Assembly: GCA_017965425.1 (NCBI GenBank)
Contig: JAGCPY010000086.1
Span: 23,031-87,030, forward strand
Length of the DNA stretch: 64,000 nucleotides
Source: Bacteroidaceae bacterium
GTDB lineage: Bacteria; Bacteroidota; Bacteroidia; Bacteroidales; Bacteroidaceae
Direction: 5' to 3'
A program made the translations under genes and the position numbers. The stretch's first letter is position 1. Each line of letters starts with the position of its first letter. The notes beneath the pieces are model-generated. The model was not told where the DNA came from. It saw only the letters and a program-made list of their open reading frames with translations, and did no database searches. Below are positions 45,912 to 53,334 of this stretch, one piece after another.

Positions 45912-48142
45912 AAACGTCCCTCTTCCTCCTTGCCCTCCTCTTCTGCTTAGGCAGCAACACCGCCGAAGCCCAATCGTTCGGACTCCCCGTCACATGGGAC
46001 CGTCACAGTCTCCTCATCGACGGACATCGTGTGTGTCCTGTCATGGGCGAGATTCACTACAGCCGTGTGCCTGCCGATGAGTGGCCTGTAGAAGTGAGGA
46101 AGATGCGCGAGGGCGGCGTGACCCTCATCGCCACTTACGTCTTCTGGAACCATATCGAGGAACTGGAGAACCAATTCGACTGGAGCGGTCAGCGCGACCT
46201 GCGCCGTTTCCTCGAGGTGTGTAAGGAAGAGGGGATGCCCGTGGTGCTGCGCATGGGACCGTGGTGCCACGGCGAGGTGCGCAATGGCGGTCTGCCCGAA
46301 TGGCTGTTCGAGCAACCAGTCCCGCTTAAGATGCGCTCCGAGGACCCGCGTTTCCTCGCCTACGTCACCCGTCTCTATCGGCAGATCTTCACGCAGGTGC
46401 AGGGTTTGCAGTGGAAGGACGGCGGCCCCGTCATCGCAGCACAGTTCGACAACGAATACCGCGGCCCTGCCTCCTATCTGCTGGCGCTGAAGCGCATCGC
46501 CCTCAGCATCGGGTTCGACCTCCCTTTCTATACCCGCACGGGTTGGCCCGAACTCTCGACACCCATGCCCTTCGGCGAGATGCTGCCCCTCTACGGCGAC
46601 TATGCCGACGGCTTCTGGGACAAGAGCACCCGCGAAGGGGTCGGCAGCTACTACAAGGCTTTCAACTTCAAAGGACAAGTGAAGCCCGCCACCAACATGG
46701 GAGCACCAGACCAAGCATCGGATTCTCCCCTCGCCCTCCCTCACAGGGAGGGAGCTGTTACCCTTGCAGACAACAGCCTTTCATCCACTCCGACACATTC
46801 TGCCCCCTCCCTGCAAGGGAGGGCGGGGGGTGGGTCTCCCTCCTACCCCTACTTCACCTGCGAGCTCGGCGGAGGCATGGCGACCGCTTACCACCGTCGT
46901 CCTTACGTCTATCCCGAGGATGCCTACGCCATGGCGCTCGTGAAGCTCGGAAGCGGCAGTAACCTCCTTGGCTACTACATGTACCACGGCGGCACCAACC
47001 CCGAAGGCAAGCGGCACACCCTGAATGAATGCCAGACGTCGCCCTTCACCGCCAACAACGACCTTCCCGTCTGCACCTACGACTTCCAGGCGCCTCTCGG
47101 AGAGTTCGGGCAGACCTATCCGCACTACTACCGCCTGCGTCCCCTGCACCTCTTCATGCACGACTTCGGCGAACGCCTCGCAGCGATGGAAGCGCAGTTC
47201 CCCATGCCGCAGGACCTGAAGCAGGGCGACGACACCCACCTGCGCTGGTCTCTCCGCACCGACGGACACAGCGCCTTCCTCTTCATCAACAACTACGAAC
47301 GCTTCGCCGACCTCTCGCCGAAGACCGCCACCGGCCTCGAAGCCTGCGGCGTGCGCTTCCCTAAGGTCACCATACCCGCAGGCACGTCGGCCATCTTCCC
47401 CGTGAACGTCGAGGGCATCCGTTACGCCACCGCACAGCTCGTGGCCTGCCGCGACGGCAAGCTCTACCTCATGCAGATTCCCGGCATACCCGCCACCATC
47501 GCCCTCCAGAGCGGCAAGACACTGAAGAACGCGAAGCCGCGCGGCCTCGCCAAGCCCCTATACGATAACATCTACCTCCTCTCCCAAGCCGAAGCCGAGC
47601 GCCTCTTCCTTTCCCAAAATCATAGTATGGCTGGCGTTTCCCCTGCTAGCCAAAATACGTTGATGTCCTCGAAAAAAGGCGATTGTGTTAGTGTGGCTGG
47701 CGGTTTTTCCGCCAGCACCTCCCTCCCCTTCTCCAAAATCCAGGCACCCGGTCCCCTCCGCGCCATCACCAAAGGCCGTGCCAAGGTCGCAGCAGCCCCC
47801 ACAGAGGAAGACTGGCAGCACGCCGCCGTGTATAGGCTCTCTCTGCCGACGGATTCTTCATCCTTCACTCCTGATTCTTCATCCTTCATTCTTCATTCTT
47901 CATTCCTGCGCATCTCCTACCGTGGCGACTGTGCCCGCCTCTATGCCAATGGTCGCCTCATTGCCGATAACTTCTACTATGGACGTCCCTTCCTCTTCGG
48001 CCTATGGCGACTGCCCGCAGGCACCGCCGACCTGGAACTGCGCATCCTGCCCCTCCAGCCCGACGCACCCATCTACATGCCCCGCGAGGCTGACAGCACC
48101 CCAGGCGAAGAAGTCATCAAAGTAGAAGTCGTGAAAGAGTGA
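45908..48142 (+). CDS. GH35 beta-galactosidase with repeat insertions
   Basis: Exported glycosidase of 744 residues. It has a signal peptide (LLALLFCLGSNTAEAQ), a GH35 barrel starting LLIDGHRVCPVMGEIHYSRV, WNHIEELENQFDWSG, and PWCHGEVRNGGLPEWL. GGPVIAAQFDNEYRG contains the acid/base Glu of the NEY motif, and FTCELGGGMATAYHRR plausibly contains the nucleophile. The start is a GTG overlapping the zincin stop (GTGA). Three stretches look inserted in frame: about residues 275-315 (two CCCTCCCT palindromes, just before the nucleophile region), about 576-606 (GGCTGGC/GCCAGC palindromes), and about 647-663 (TCTTCATCCTTCA repeats). Whether the enzyme still works is open. Confidence 0.85.
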   Translation: MKTSLFLLALLFCLGSNTAEAQSFGLPVTWDRHSLLIDGHRVCPVMGEIHYSRVPADEWPVEVRKMREGGVTLIATYVFWNHIEELENQFDWSGQRDLRRFLEVCKEEGMPVVLRMGPWCHGEVRNGGLPEWLFEQPVPLKMRSEDPRFLAYVTRLYRQIFTQVQGLQWKDGGPVIAAQFDNEYRGPASYLLALKRIALSIGFDLPFYTRTGWPELSTPMPFGEMLPLYGDYADGFWDKSTREGVGSYYKAFNFKGQVKPATNMGAPDQASDSPLALPHREGAVTLADNSLSSTPTHSAPSLQGRAGGGSPSYPYFTCELGGGMATAYHRRPYVYPEDAYAMALVKLGSGSNLLGYYMYHGGTNPEGKRHTLNECQTSPFTANNDLPVCTYDFQAPLGEFGQTYPHYYRLRPLHLFMHDFGERLAAMEAQFPMPQDLKQGDDTHLRWSLRTDGHSAFLFINNYERFADLSPKTATGLEACGVRFPKVTIPAGTSAIFPVNVEGIRYATAQLVACRDGKLYLMQIPGIPATIALQSGKTLKNAKPRGLAKPLYDNIYLLSQAEAERLFLSQNHSMAGVSPASQNTLMSSKKGDCVSVAGGFSASTSLPFSKIQAPGPLRAITKGRAKVAAAPTEEDWQHAAVYRLSLPTDSSSFTPDSSSFILHSSFLRISYRGDCARLYANGRLIADNFYYGRPFLFGLWRLPAGTADLELRILPLQPDAPIYMPREADSTPGEEVIKVEVVKE
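46734..46823. repeat. Two in-frame GC-rich palindromes in the GH35 gene
   Basis: CCCTCCCT-CAC-AGGGAGGG (46734-46752) and CCCTCCCT-GCA-AGGGAGGG (46805-46823) are the same 8-bp-stem hairpin, 71 nt apart. With the sequence between them they encode a low-complexity stretch rich in Pro, Leu, Ser and Gly. The reading frame is kept. Confidence 0.75.
47631..47727. repeat. GGCTGGC palindromes in frame in the GH35 gene
   Basis: GGCTGGCGTTTCCCCTGCTAGCC and then GGCTGGCGG-TTTTT-CCGCCAGC form two hairpins about 65 nt apart within the coding region. They encode AGVSPAS and AGGFSAS, near-copies of one another and foreign to the enzyme family. Confidence 0.65.
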
Positions 48143-48172
48143 AAAGTGAAAACTTTCACTTTTCACTCTTTC
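48133..48172. terminator. 19-bp perfect hairpin at the GH35 stop codon
   Basis: GAAAGAGTGAAAAGTGAAA (48133-48151) is followed after 2 nt by its exact reverse complement (48154-48172). The stop codon of the GH35 gene lies inside the left arm. It may end the operon transcript, but the word GTGAAAAGTGAA also occurs twice in the GH2 coding region near 57354-57375, so it is also a dispersed repeat. Confidence 0.7.
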
Positions 48173-48482
48173 ATTTTTCATTAAGATAGCTCACCTTAAA
48201 CTCCCCGCCTAACCTTTTCACCTCATTCCTCTTCCTCTGTCGGGGCAAATTCCTAAGCCTATCCCCTGACTCCTCTAAGCCTTTCTCCATATTTTGTCGG
48301 AGCTGAAAGCCAACTATTCCCGTCCCTTTCTGCGTATTGAGTAGAAGCTGCCCCCCCTTTTCCCGTCCCTTCCATCACCTTTCTTGGTGCTCATTGCATC
48401 CCGACATGCATTTTTCTCCCTTTTCTTTCCTCCCCTTCCCCAACTTTTCGCTATCTTTGTCGCGGAATTAAGATAAACAGAT
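48143..48482. other. Pyrimidine-rich interval before the TA remnant
   Basis: 340 bp without a gene, strongly C/T-rich on the + strand. It contains the right arm of the hairpin above and ends in a promoter element that is duplicated 530 bp downstream. Nothing else is recognisable. Confidence 0.6.
48407..48466 (+). repeat. Duplicated promoter segment, copy 1
   Basis: About 60 bp, including TTTTTCTCCCTTTTCTT, CCTTCCCCAACTTTTCG, the -7 element TATCTTTG (48452-48459) and GTCGCGGA. It recurs at 48938-48996 with few changes. This copy lies 24 nt before the small antitoxin-like gene and should drive it. Confidence 0.7.
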
Positions 48483-48773
48483 ATGAAAGAGTACCCACAT
48501 TTGGAAGATGAGGCTCCGCAGGTTCAAGAGTCTGTAGCGGCTTATGCTTCTTCTACTTCTACCGTCTTCAATCCATCTCAACAACTATTGCTGAGAATGT
48601 TTGCATACGACAGTTCCGAAGAGGGGCTCAAAGACTTGCAACACGTATTGACAACGCATTATAGGGATCTTGCCGACAAGGCTCTTAATGAGCTTTGGGA
48701 TAGCGGACAACTCGACCAAAGCAGGCTATCAGAACTACGCGGTATGCACATTCGTGATATCTTGAAGAACTGA
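48483..48773 (+). CDS. Small antitoxin-like protein
   Basis: 96 residues (MKEYPHLEDEAPQVQESVAA onwards), acidic at the N-terminus, ending in an amphipathic helix (LSELRGMHIRDILKN). There is no recognisable DNA-binding motif. It is followed after 2 bp by the first 20 codons of a PIN-domain toxin, the layout of a type II toxin-antitoxin pair in which the antitoxin comes first. Antitoxin identity is inferred from this position only. Confidence 0.5.
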   Translation: MKEYPHLEDEAPQVQESVAAYASSTSTVFNPSQQLLLRMFAYDSSEEGLKDLQHVLTTHYRDLADKALNELWDSGQLDQSRLSELRGMHIRDILKN

Positions 48774-48775
48774 GC

Positions 48776-48835
48776 ATGAGGAAGATCGTTCTTGATACCA
48801 ATTCTCTTGTCCAATGCATTTCTCCTAAGAGTTTC
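48776..48835 (+). pseudogene. PIN-domain toxin remnant, 5' end only
   Basis: The first 20 or so codons read MRKIVLDTNSLVQCISPKS. The VLDTNxLxQ motif with the first metal-binding Asp is the start of VapC-like PIN ribonucleases. After that the frame continues to 49000 but loses all similarity, and no later Asp/Glu ligands appear. A terminator-like hairpin and a second copy of the upstream promoter follow at once. A deletion or recombination between repeats seems to have removed the toxin body. Confidence 0.55.
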
Positions 48836-48878
48836 TATCCATTTTGCCTAACATTATTTATCGTCTCTCTTTATCCTC

Positions 48879-48907
48879 AGCCCTCCGCTCAGAGGGCTTT
48901 CTTCTTT
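48879..48907 (+). terminator. Intrinsic terminator after the toxin remnant
   Basis: AGCCCTC, 6-nt loop, GAGGGCT, followed by TTCTTCTTT. It would end transcription from the antitoxin-like gene. Confidence 0.55.
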
Positions 48908-48937
48908 GGTAAAACGTGGCAGGAGGCACCTGTCCCC

Positions 48938-48996
48938 ACATTTTTTCTCCCTTTTCTTGCTTCCCTTCCCCAACTTTTCGCTATCTTTGTCGCGGA
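48938..48996 (+). repeat. Duplicated promoter segment, copy 2
   Basis: Second copy of the segment at 48407-48466, again with TATCTTTG (48982-48989) and GTCGCGGA. It lies about 330 nt before the methyltransferase gene and would start a long leader transcript near 48996. Confidence 0.7.
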
Positions 48997-48999
48997 TTA

Positions 49000-49319
49000 G
49001 GGCGTGAAGTGCCCCTTTCCAAGACATATCGGTAAAGCATTCGCTATTATTTCGCGTTCAGCCAAAAGCGTAGGAAACTTATTGGGAATAACAACGCAAC
49101 GAGATAATACGTGATAGAGGTGTTCGTAAGGGGCATCTCTCCACCTAAATAAATAGCAATGCATACACGCTTCGGCGTGTTGCATTCCTTGTTTAGGTGG
49201 ATGAGGTTCCCTTCCTACGCTACCTCAAAGCTGAACGCAAATAAGGTGCATCACGCCTTTTTTGCGTCTTGGCGTGATTGATAGTTGAGTGCCAATGAAC
49301 TAACTATCAATCACGCATC
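49000..49319 (+). ncRNA. Structured leader upstream of the methyltransferase
   Basis: 320 nt with a dense set of inverted repeats. TGCCCCTT (49010-49017) pairs with AAGGGGCA (49128-49135). CCACCTAAA/TTTAGGTGG (49141-49149, 49192-49200) encloses AATGCA/TGCATT and ACACGC-TTCG-GCGTGT, the last with a stable UUCG loop. At the end ATCACGCC (49250-49257) and AACTATCAATCACGC (49302-49316) compete for GGCGTGATTGATAGTT (49271-49286). The second of these hairpins stops 3 nt before the ATG. It could be a regulatory leader or a separate small RNA. No known RNA family is recognised. Confidence 0.5.
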
Positions 49320-50417
49320 ATGGCAAATAAGAATCTGAATGCCGCCAAGACGGCAAAGAAGGATGAGTTCTACACGCAGCTGACCGACATCGAACGTGAG
49401 CTGCAGCACTACTGGCCGCACTTCCGTGACAAGGTGGTGCTCTGCAACTGCGACGACCCTTACGAGAGTAACTTCTTCAAGTATTTCGCCCTGCGCTTCA
49501 ACCAGCTGGGCCTGAAGAAGCTCATCTGCACGTGCTACAATGGCTCGCCCGTGCAAGGCAATGAGCTGATGCTGGACTTCGGCGACTTCACGGAAGAGCC
49601 GAAGAAGATTGCCTTCAAGGTGGAAATCACGGAGGTCAAGGACATGAACGGCGACGGAGCTGTTGATCTCTCGGACGTGCAGTACCTCCTGCAGAACGAC
49701 AAGAACGTGCTGGGCATCCTGAAGACAGGCGACTTCCGCGACCCAGAATGCATAGAGTTACTGAAGGAAGCCGACATCGTAGTCACCAACCCTCCCTTCT
49801 CGCTGTTCCGCGAGTATATCGGACAGCTGATGGAGTACGGGAAGAAGTTTTTGATTGTGGGAAATCAAGGTGCAATTATTTATAAAGAGATATTCCCACA
49901 TGTGATTGAAAATAGGATTTGGTTAGGCTATGGATTTAAGGGAGGTGCAACACATTTTGTTTCACCTTATGAAGATATTGCAACAGCAACAGATCATAAA
50001 GAAGGCATGATTAGAGTTTCAGGTGTCCATTGGTTTACGAATCTCGATATTCCTAAACGTAATGAGTTTATAGACCTAGTTTGCAGGTATTCTCCTGAGG
50101 AATATCCTATGTATGATAATTACAATGCAATAAATGTTAATAAGACTCAAGACATACCCTGTAATTATGAAGGACTAATGGGAGTGCCTATTACGTTCCT
50201 TGATAAATATAATCCTAATCAATTCGAGATTATTTGGCAGGCCAGTGGAAACACCCGTGCATCTGCCCCAAGTTATGTTCTAAAAGAGGTTGGATATAAG
50301 CCTCATCCTGAGGATAGGGGCGGTTGCGGTGTTGTCAACGGGAAAAGACAATATAGCCGCATCCTCATCCGCAACAAGCATCCCCAACCCTCCAACAATA
50401 GTATTCACGAAGATTGA
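49320..50417 (+). CDS. EcoRI-family adenine-specific DNA methyltransferase
   Basis: 365 residues. It resembles the EcoRI-type N6-adenine methyltransferase family: NAAKTAKKDEFYTQLTDIER at the start, and catalytic motif NPPFSLFREY (Asn157-Pro-Pro-Phe160). Residues 108-119, DMNGDGAVDLSD, form a loop with the Asp/Asn spacing of an EF-hand or dockerin calcium site, just before the catalytic motif. The first 520 bp are GC-rich like the neighbours, while about 49845-50320 is distinctly A/T-rich, suggesting a mosaic gene. A DUF262-HNH nuclease gene lies about 100 bp downstream, so the pair may be a restriction-modification or methylation-guarded defence unit. Confidence 0.8.
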   Translation: MANKNLNAAKTAKKDEFYTQLTDIERELQHYWPHFRDKVVLCNCDDPYESNFFKYFALRFNQLGLKKLICTCYNGSPVQGNELMLDFGDFTEEPKKIAFKVEITEVKDMNGDGAVDLSDVQYLLQNDKNVLGILKTGDFRDPECIELLKEADIVVTNPPFSLFREYIGQLMEYGKKFLIVGNQGAIIYKEIFPHVIENRIWLGYGFKGGATHFVSPYEDIATATDHKEGMIRVSGVHWFTNLDIPKRNEFIDLVCRYSPEEYPMYDNYNAINVNKTQDIPCNYEGLMGVPITFLDKYNPNQFEIIWQASGNTRASAPSYVLKEVGYKPHPEDRGGCGVVNGKRQYSRILIRNKHPQPSNNSIHED

Positions 50418-50492
50418 CGTTAGGATTCATGTAGATTGACGTCTTATCTCAGCTCTATTTGTCGTCAATCCTCGTCAATCTAAGCGTCAATC
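50411..50492. repeat. AGATTGACGT repeats with 22-nt spacing
   Basis: AGATTGACGT occurs at 50411 and 50433, exactly 22 nt apart. Then CGTCAATC, its inverse, occurs at 50463, 50473 and 50485, the outer two also 22 nt apart. This fills the gap between methyltransferase and nuclease genes. The word is shared with the inverted repeat at 41110-41171. It could be a paired operator or a transcript hairpin. Confidence 0.65.
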
Positions 50493-50513
50493 AGATTAAA
50501 ATCTATTCTGGTT

Positions 50514-51641
50514 ATGATGACAATCAAGCAAACAGAGATAACCGTGGGCGAGATTACCCGTGGTTATGTGAACAACGACGAGCAAGGTGTCCGCGGCTAT
50601 GACGGACAACTGGATATCCGTCCGCCTTACCAACGCGAGTTCATCTACAACGAGAAGGAACAGCAGGCCGTCATCACGACCGTGCTGAACGGCTACCCGC
50701 TGAACGTGATGTACTGGGTGCGGCGCAGCGACGATGCCGACTGTCCCTACGAAGTGATGGACGGTCAGCAGCGCACGCTCTCGCTCTGCGAATACGTGGC
50801 CGGCAAGTTCGCCTACGACTTCAAGAACTTCTTCAACCAACCCGTCGACATCCAGCAGCGCATCCTCGACTACCGGCTGACCATCTACGTCTGCGAGGGC
50901 GAGCCATCGGAGAAGCTGGAGTGGTTCCGGACCATCAACATCGCCGGCAAACCCTTGAACGAACAGGAAATCAACAACGCCGTCTATGCAGGTCCCTTCG
51001 TAAGCGATGCCAAACGTCATTTCTCGAAGTCCAACTGCGGAGCCTATCGCCTGGGCAAGGACCTCGTCAACGGAACGCCTATCCGTCAGGACTTCCTGCG
51101 GAAGGCCCTGGAATGGATGGCCGACCATGAGACACGTCAGGGCAAGCGGCAGACCATTGTCGGCTACATGGCAGCCCACCAGCACGACCCGAATGCCAAC
51201 AACCTTTGGTCGTACTTCCAGACGGTTCTGAACTGGGCCGTCACGAACTTCGACATGAAGCGCTTCAAGAAGATCATGAAAGGCTTGGACTGGGCGCAGC
51301 TCTATGATGACTTCGGCAGCGAGACGCTGGACACCGTAGCCCTGGGCAAGCGTATCTCAGCACTGATGCGAGACACAAATGAGATTGGTAAGCAGTCAGG
51401 CATCATCCCCTACGTGCTGACAGGCGACGAGCATTACCTCGACCTCCGTGCCTTCCCCGAAGACATCAAGTTAGCCGTTTGGGAACAGCAGCACCACATC
51501 TGTCCCCTCTGCGGCAAAGAGTACGACCTAGAGTTCATGGAGGGCGACCACATCACCCCTTGGCGCGACGGCGGCCGCACCGTCATCGAGAACTGCCAGA
51601 TGCTGTGCAGGGAATGCAACAGAAGGAAAGGAGCAAAATAA
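50514..51641 (+). CDS. DUF262-HNH nuclease
   Basis: 375 residues. The N-terminal DUF262 (ParB/sulfiredoxin-like) domain shows DIRPPYQREFIYNEKEQQAV and YEVMDGQQRTLSLCEYV; in GmrSD-type type IV restriction enzymes the DUF262 part binds and hydrolyses nucleotides. The C-terminus is an HNH nuclease with CPLCGKEYDLEF (Cys330), MEGDHITPWRDGGRTVIENC (His346) and LCRECNRRKG, so both zinc-type cysteine pairs and the catalytic His are present. It follows the EcoRI-family methyltransferase. It is likely a DNA-cutting defence enzyme; target and modification dependence are not known. The start may be the second Met. Confidence 0.8.
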   Translation: MMTIKQTEITVGEITRGYVNNDEQGVRGYDGQLDIRPPYQREFIYNEKEQQAVITTVLNGYPLNVMYWVRRSDDADCPYEVMDGQQRTLSLCEYVAGKFAYDFKNFFNQPVDIQQRILDYRLTIYVCEGEPSEKLEWFRTINIAGKPLNEQEINNAVYAGPFVSDAKRHFSKSNCGAYRLGKDLVNGTPIRQDFLRKALEWMADHETRQGKRQTIVGYMAAHQHDPNANNLWSYFQTVLNWAVTNFDMKRFKKIMKGLDWAQLYDDFGSETLDTVALGKRISALMRDTNEIGKQSGIIPYVLTGDEHYLDLRAFPEDIKLAVWEQQHHICPLCGKEYDLEFMEGDHITPWRDGGRTVIENCQMLCRECNRRKGAK

Positions 51642-51656
51642 AAAACAATTAAGGAA

Positions 51657-51698
51657 GATTGCCACAAGGCTTGCACCGGGTGCTTCCTTGTGGCAATC
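51657..51698. terminator. Bidirectional terminator-like palindrome
   Basis: GATTGCCACAAGG (51657-51669) and CCTTGTGGCAATC (51686-51698) are perfect inverted copies, and the 16 nt between them (GCACC-GGGTGC core) can pair too. It sits between the convergent nuclease gene and the 115-residue gene, 15 bp after the nuclease stop. Confidence 0.75.
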
Positions 51699-51704
51699 AT
51701 TGTC

Positions 51705-52052
51705 TTAAATCGGTTCCACGTCTTCAAGCTCATCAATTAGTTCTATCAGTGGCTTGCCATCAATTGTGAACTGTTCAATAAGCTCATTAGCACTAGGGAA
51801 TATCTGATACTCTTTTGTGAAATGCTCATCACAAACAGAAGCATGGCCTTCATGGCGAAGCAGATAGTAAGTTTTTCCCTTATATACAAATTGTGCATCA
51901 TAATTCTGAACTGCATAATCATAAAAGAGGACTTCTTCTGCAGCATTCTTGTAGCCATAGTATTCATCTCCATATTTTTCATAATTTGGAGGATACTTGG
52001 CATTTTCCCTAAAGCCAGCCAAATTGATGCAAACATCATTAGGATTGTCCAT
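51705..52052 (-). CDS. Hypothetical protein, third gene of DUF4417 operon
   Basis: 115 residues, acidic, rich in Tyr (NYEKYGDEYYGYKNAAEEVL, VYKGKTYYLLRHEGHASV). No signal, membrane segment or known motif. It starts 7 bp after the 123-residue gene. Small acidic proteins in this position are often immunity partners of an upstream toxin, but nothing in the sequence proves it. Confidence 0.6.
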   Translation of the reverse strand: MDNPNDVCINLAGFRENAKYPPNYEKYGDEYYGYKNAAEEVLFYDYAVQNYDAQFVYKGKTYYLLRHEGHASVCDEHFTKEYQIFPSANELIEQFTIDGKPLIELIDELEDVEPI

Positions 52053-52059
52053 AAGTAAT

Positions 52060-52431
52060 CTATTTAAAGTTGCGAACTGTGTTTAATAAATCTAGTTGAA
52101 CTTGGATAAGAGGATGAGCGTCCTCTTCCTGACCACCATTTTTCCAATAGTGAAAGTGAGGCTTCAGACCATAATGATCATCAGTGTGTATTTCCCAAAT
52201 CTTCTTCCCGTTAGAGTCATATTGTGCAATGCACTTAACATCGCTGCCATTCTTCTTAAAGATAGCATATATTCTATTCGGTGTATGACTCTCTTCTGGA
52301 AGTTTTAGCGGAGCTTTGGGATTTTTCATTTGAAGAATTTTTATGTTCTCTCCTATACTACCAATAGTCTTCCAATGACGGTTTTCTTCCTTGTTGGTCG
52401 CACCCTTTGCGAAACTACCGTTTGCTCCCAT
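52060..52431 (-). CDS. Hypothetical protein, possible toxin-like domain
   Basis: 123 residues, basic and His-rich: MGANGSFAKGATNKEENRHW, then NRIYAIFKKNGSDVKCIAQY and HTDDHYGLKPHFHYWKNGGQ. The pattern of a short beta hairpin (QYDSNGKKIWEIHTDDH) followed by clustered histidines resembles C-terminal nuclease-like domains of polymorphic toxins, but I cannot name a family. The start overlaps the DUF4417 gene by 17 bp. The small acidic gene after it would fit an immunity role. Confidence 0.55.
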   Translation of the reverse strand: MGANGSFAKGATNKEENRHWKTIGSIGENIKILQMKNPKAPLKLPEESHTPNRIYAIFKKNGSDVKCIAQYDSNGKKIWEIHTDDHYGLKPHFHYWKNGGQEEDAHPLIQVQLDLLNTVRNFK

Positions 52432-53152
52432 GACGCATCCTGTTTAAGTGTTCATTTGTGTAATACAAACTGATCTCTGTATATTCACCTGGCATGATGT
52501 CGCCATAGCGCAGGATTAAAGAGGGTTCAAGGATGCGGATTGCTTCCTCGTAACCTTTCATCCACAGATACTTGGAAGCATCACATCCGATGATGCCTGT
52601 GCAATTGATGGCAATCATGGTGTGATGAGGGACGGCGGCAAAGCTATAAGAGTAGCTATCAGGTGTGGACCAGGTAACGTTATAGATTACAGGCACACCG
52701 TTGGCTTGCCAATAGGCAGCCAATTCGCGATTTCTATAGGCATTATGCCTACGTGTTTCGGCTGGCATGTTCGCCATCTGAGAGAAATCCGTAGAGAGTA
52801 CTGATGGAAAGCTTTGAATGACTGACAGATATTTCGCAGGTTGACGATAGTACTTTTCGAATAGCGCGTCGTCAACATAGAAACATGGCGTACAAGTGTA
52901 ATCCTTTCCTGCAACCGCTACATTAATGGGCACTATTCGTGTGGGGACGTCTATCTTGTACTCCTTTATTAATGGCATACCGGATACGGGGTCAATCGAA
53001 ATATTGCCAAACTCACTTAGATGGTATTGCTCGGCAATGGTTGGATGATGTCGTTTCTTAACATCAATCCGTTTTGGGCGGTGAGGCAGTTTGTTATCTG
53101 TTGGTACTGCTTCACCAAATAAGTCTTTGTTAAAATTGGATGTCATAAACAC
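52415..53152 (-). CDS. DUF4417-like protein
   Basis: 245 residues. VLSTDFSQMANMPAETRRHN, NRELAAYWQANGVPVIYNVT, TIAINCTGIIGCDASKYLWM and IRILEPSLILRYGDIM follow the pattern of DUF4417, a family common in phages, plasmids and accessory islands with no settled function. It is the first gene of a three-gene minus-strand operon, with the next gene overlapping by 17 bp. Codon 3 (53146) is an alternative start. Confidence 0.7.
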   Translation of the reverse strand: MFMTSNFNKDLFGEAVPTDNKLPHRPKRIDVKKRHHPTIAEQYHLSEFGNISIDPVSGMPLIKEYKIDVPTRIVPINVAVAGKDYTCTPCFYVDDALFEKYYRQPAKYLSVIQSFPSVLSTDFSQMANMPAETRRHNAYRNRELAAYWQANGVPVIYNVTWSTPDSYSYSFAAVPHHTMIAINCTGIIGCDASKYLWMKGYEEAIRILEPSLILRYGDIMPGEYTEISLYYTNEHLNRMRHGSKR

Positions 53153-53334
53153 TAATTTATGTTAAACATACATGGTTGATAATCTCCATTCCCTTAATGT
53201 TTGTTTTAAGGGAAGCGATTTTATGGATATCCGTTTGCATAAACAAAGACTATTTTGGAACTTTGCAGGGCCGCTTCGGATTCCAAGCTATGGTGGGACT
53301 CCTGATTTTTCCATCGTAGCTGAATCAGTGCTCC

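Noticed and set aside
48776-49000. 74-residue protein taken as a complete gene
   Set aside because: Only the first 20 codons resemble a PIN protein; the rest runs through a terminator and a duplicated promoter.
49141-49200. Hairpin as an integron attC site or a retron RNA
   Set aside because: No integrase or reverse transcriptase gene is nearby, and the expected core sites are absent.
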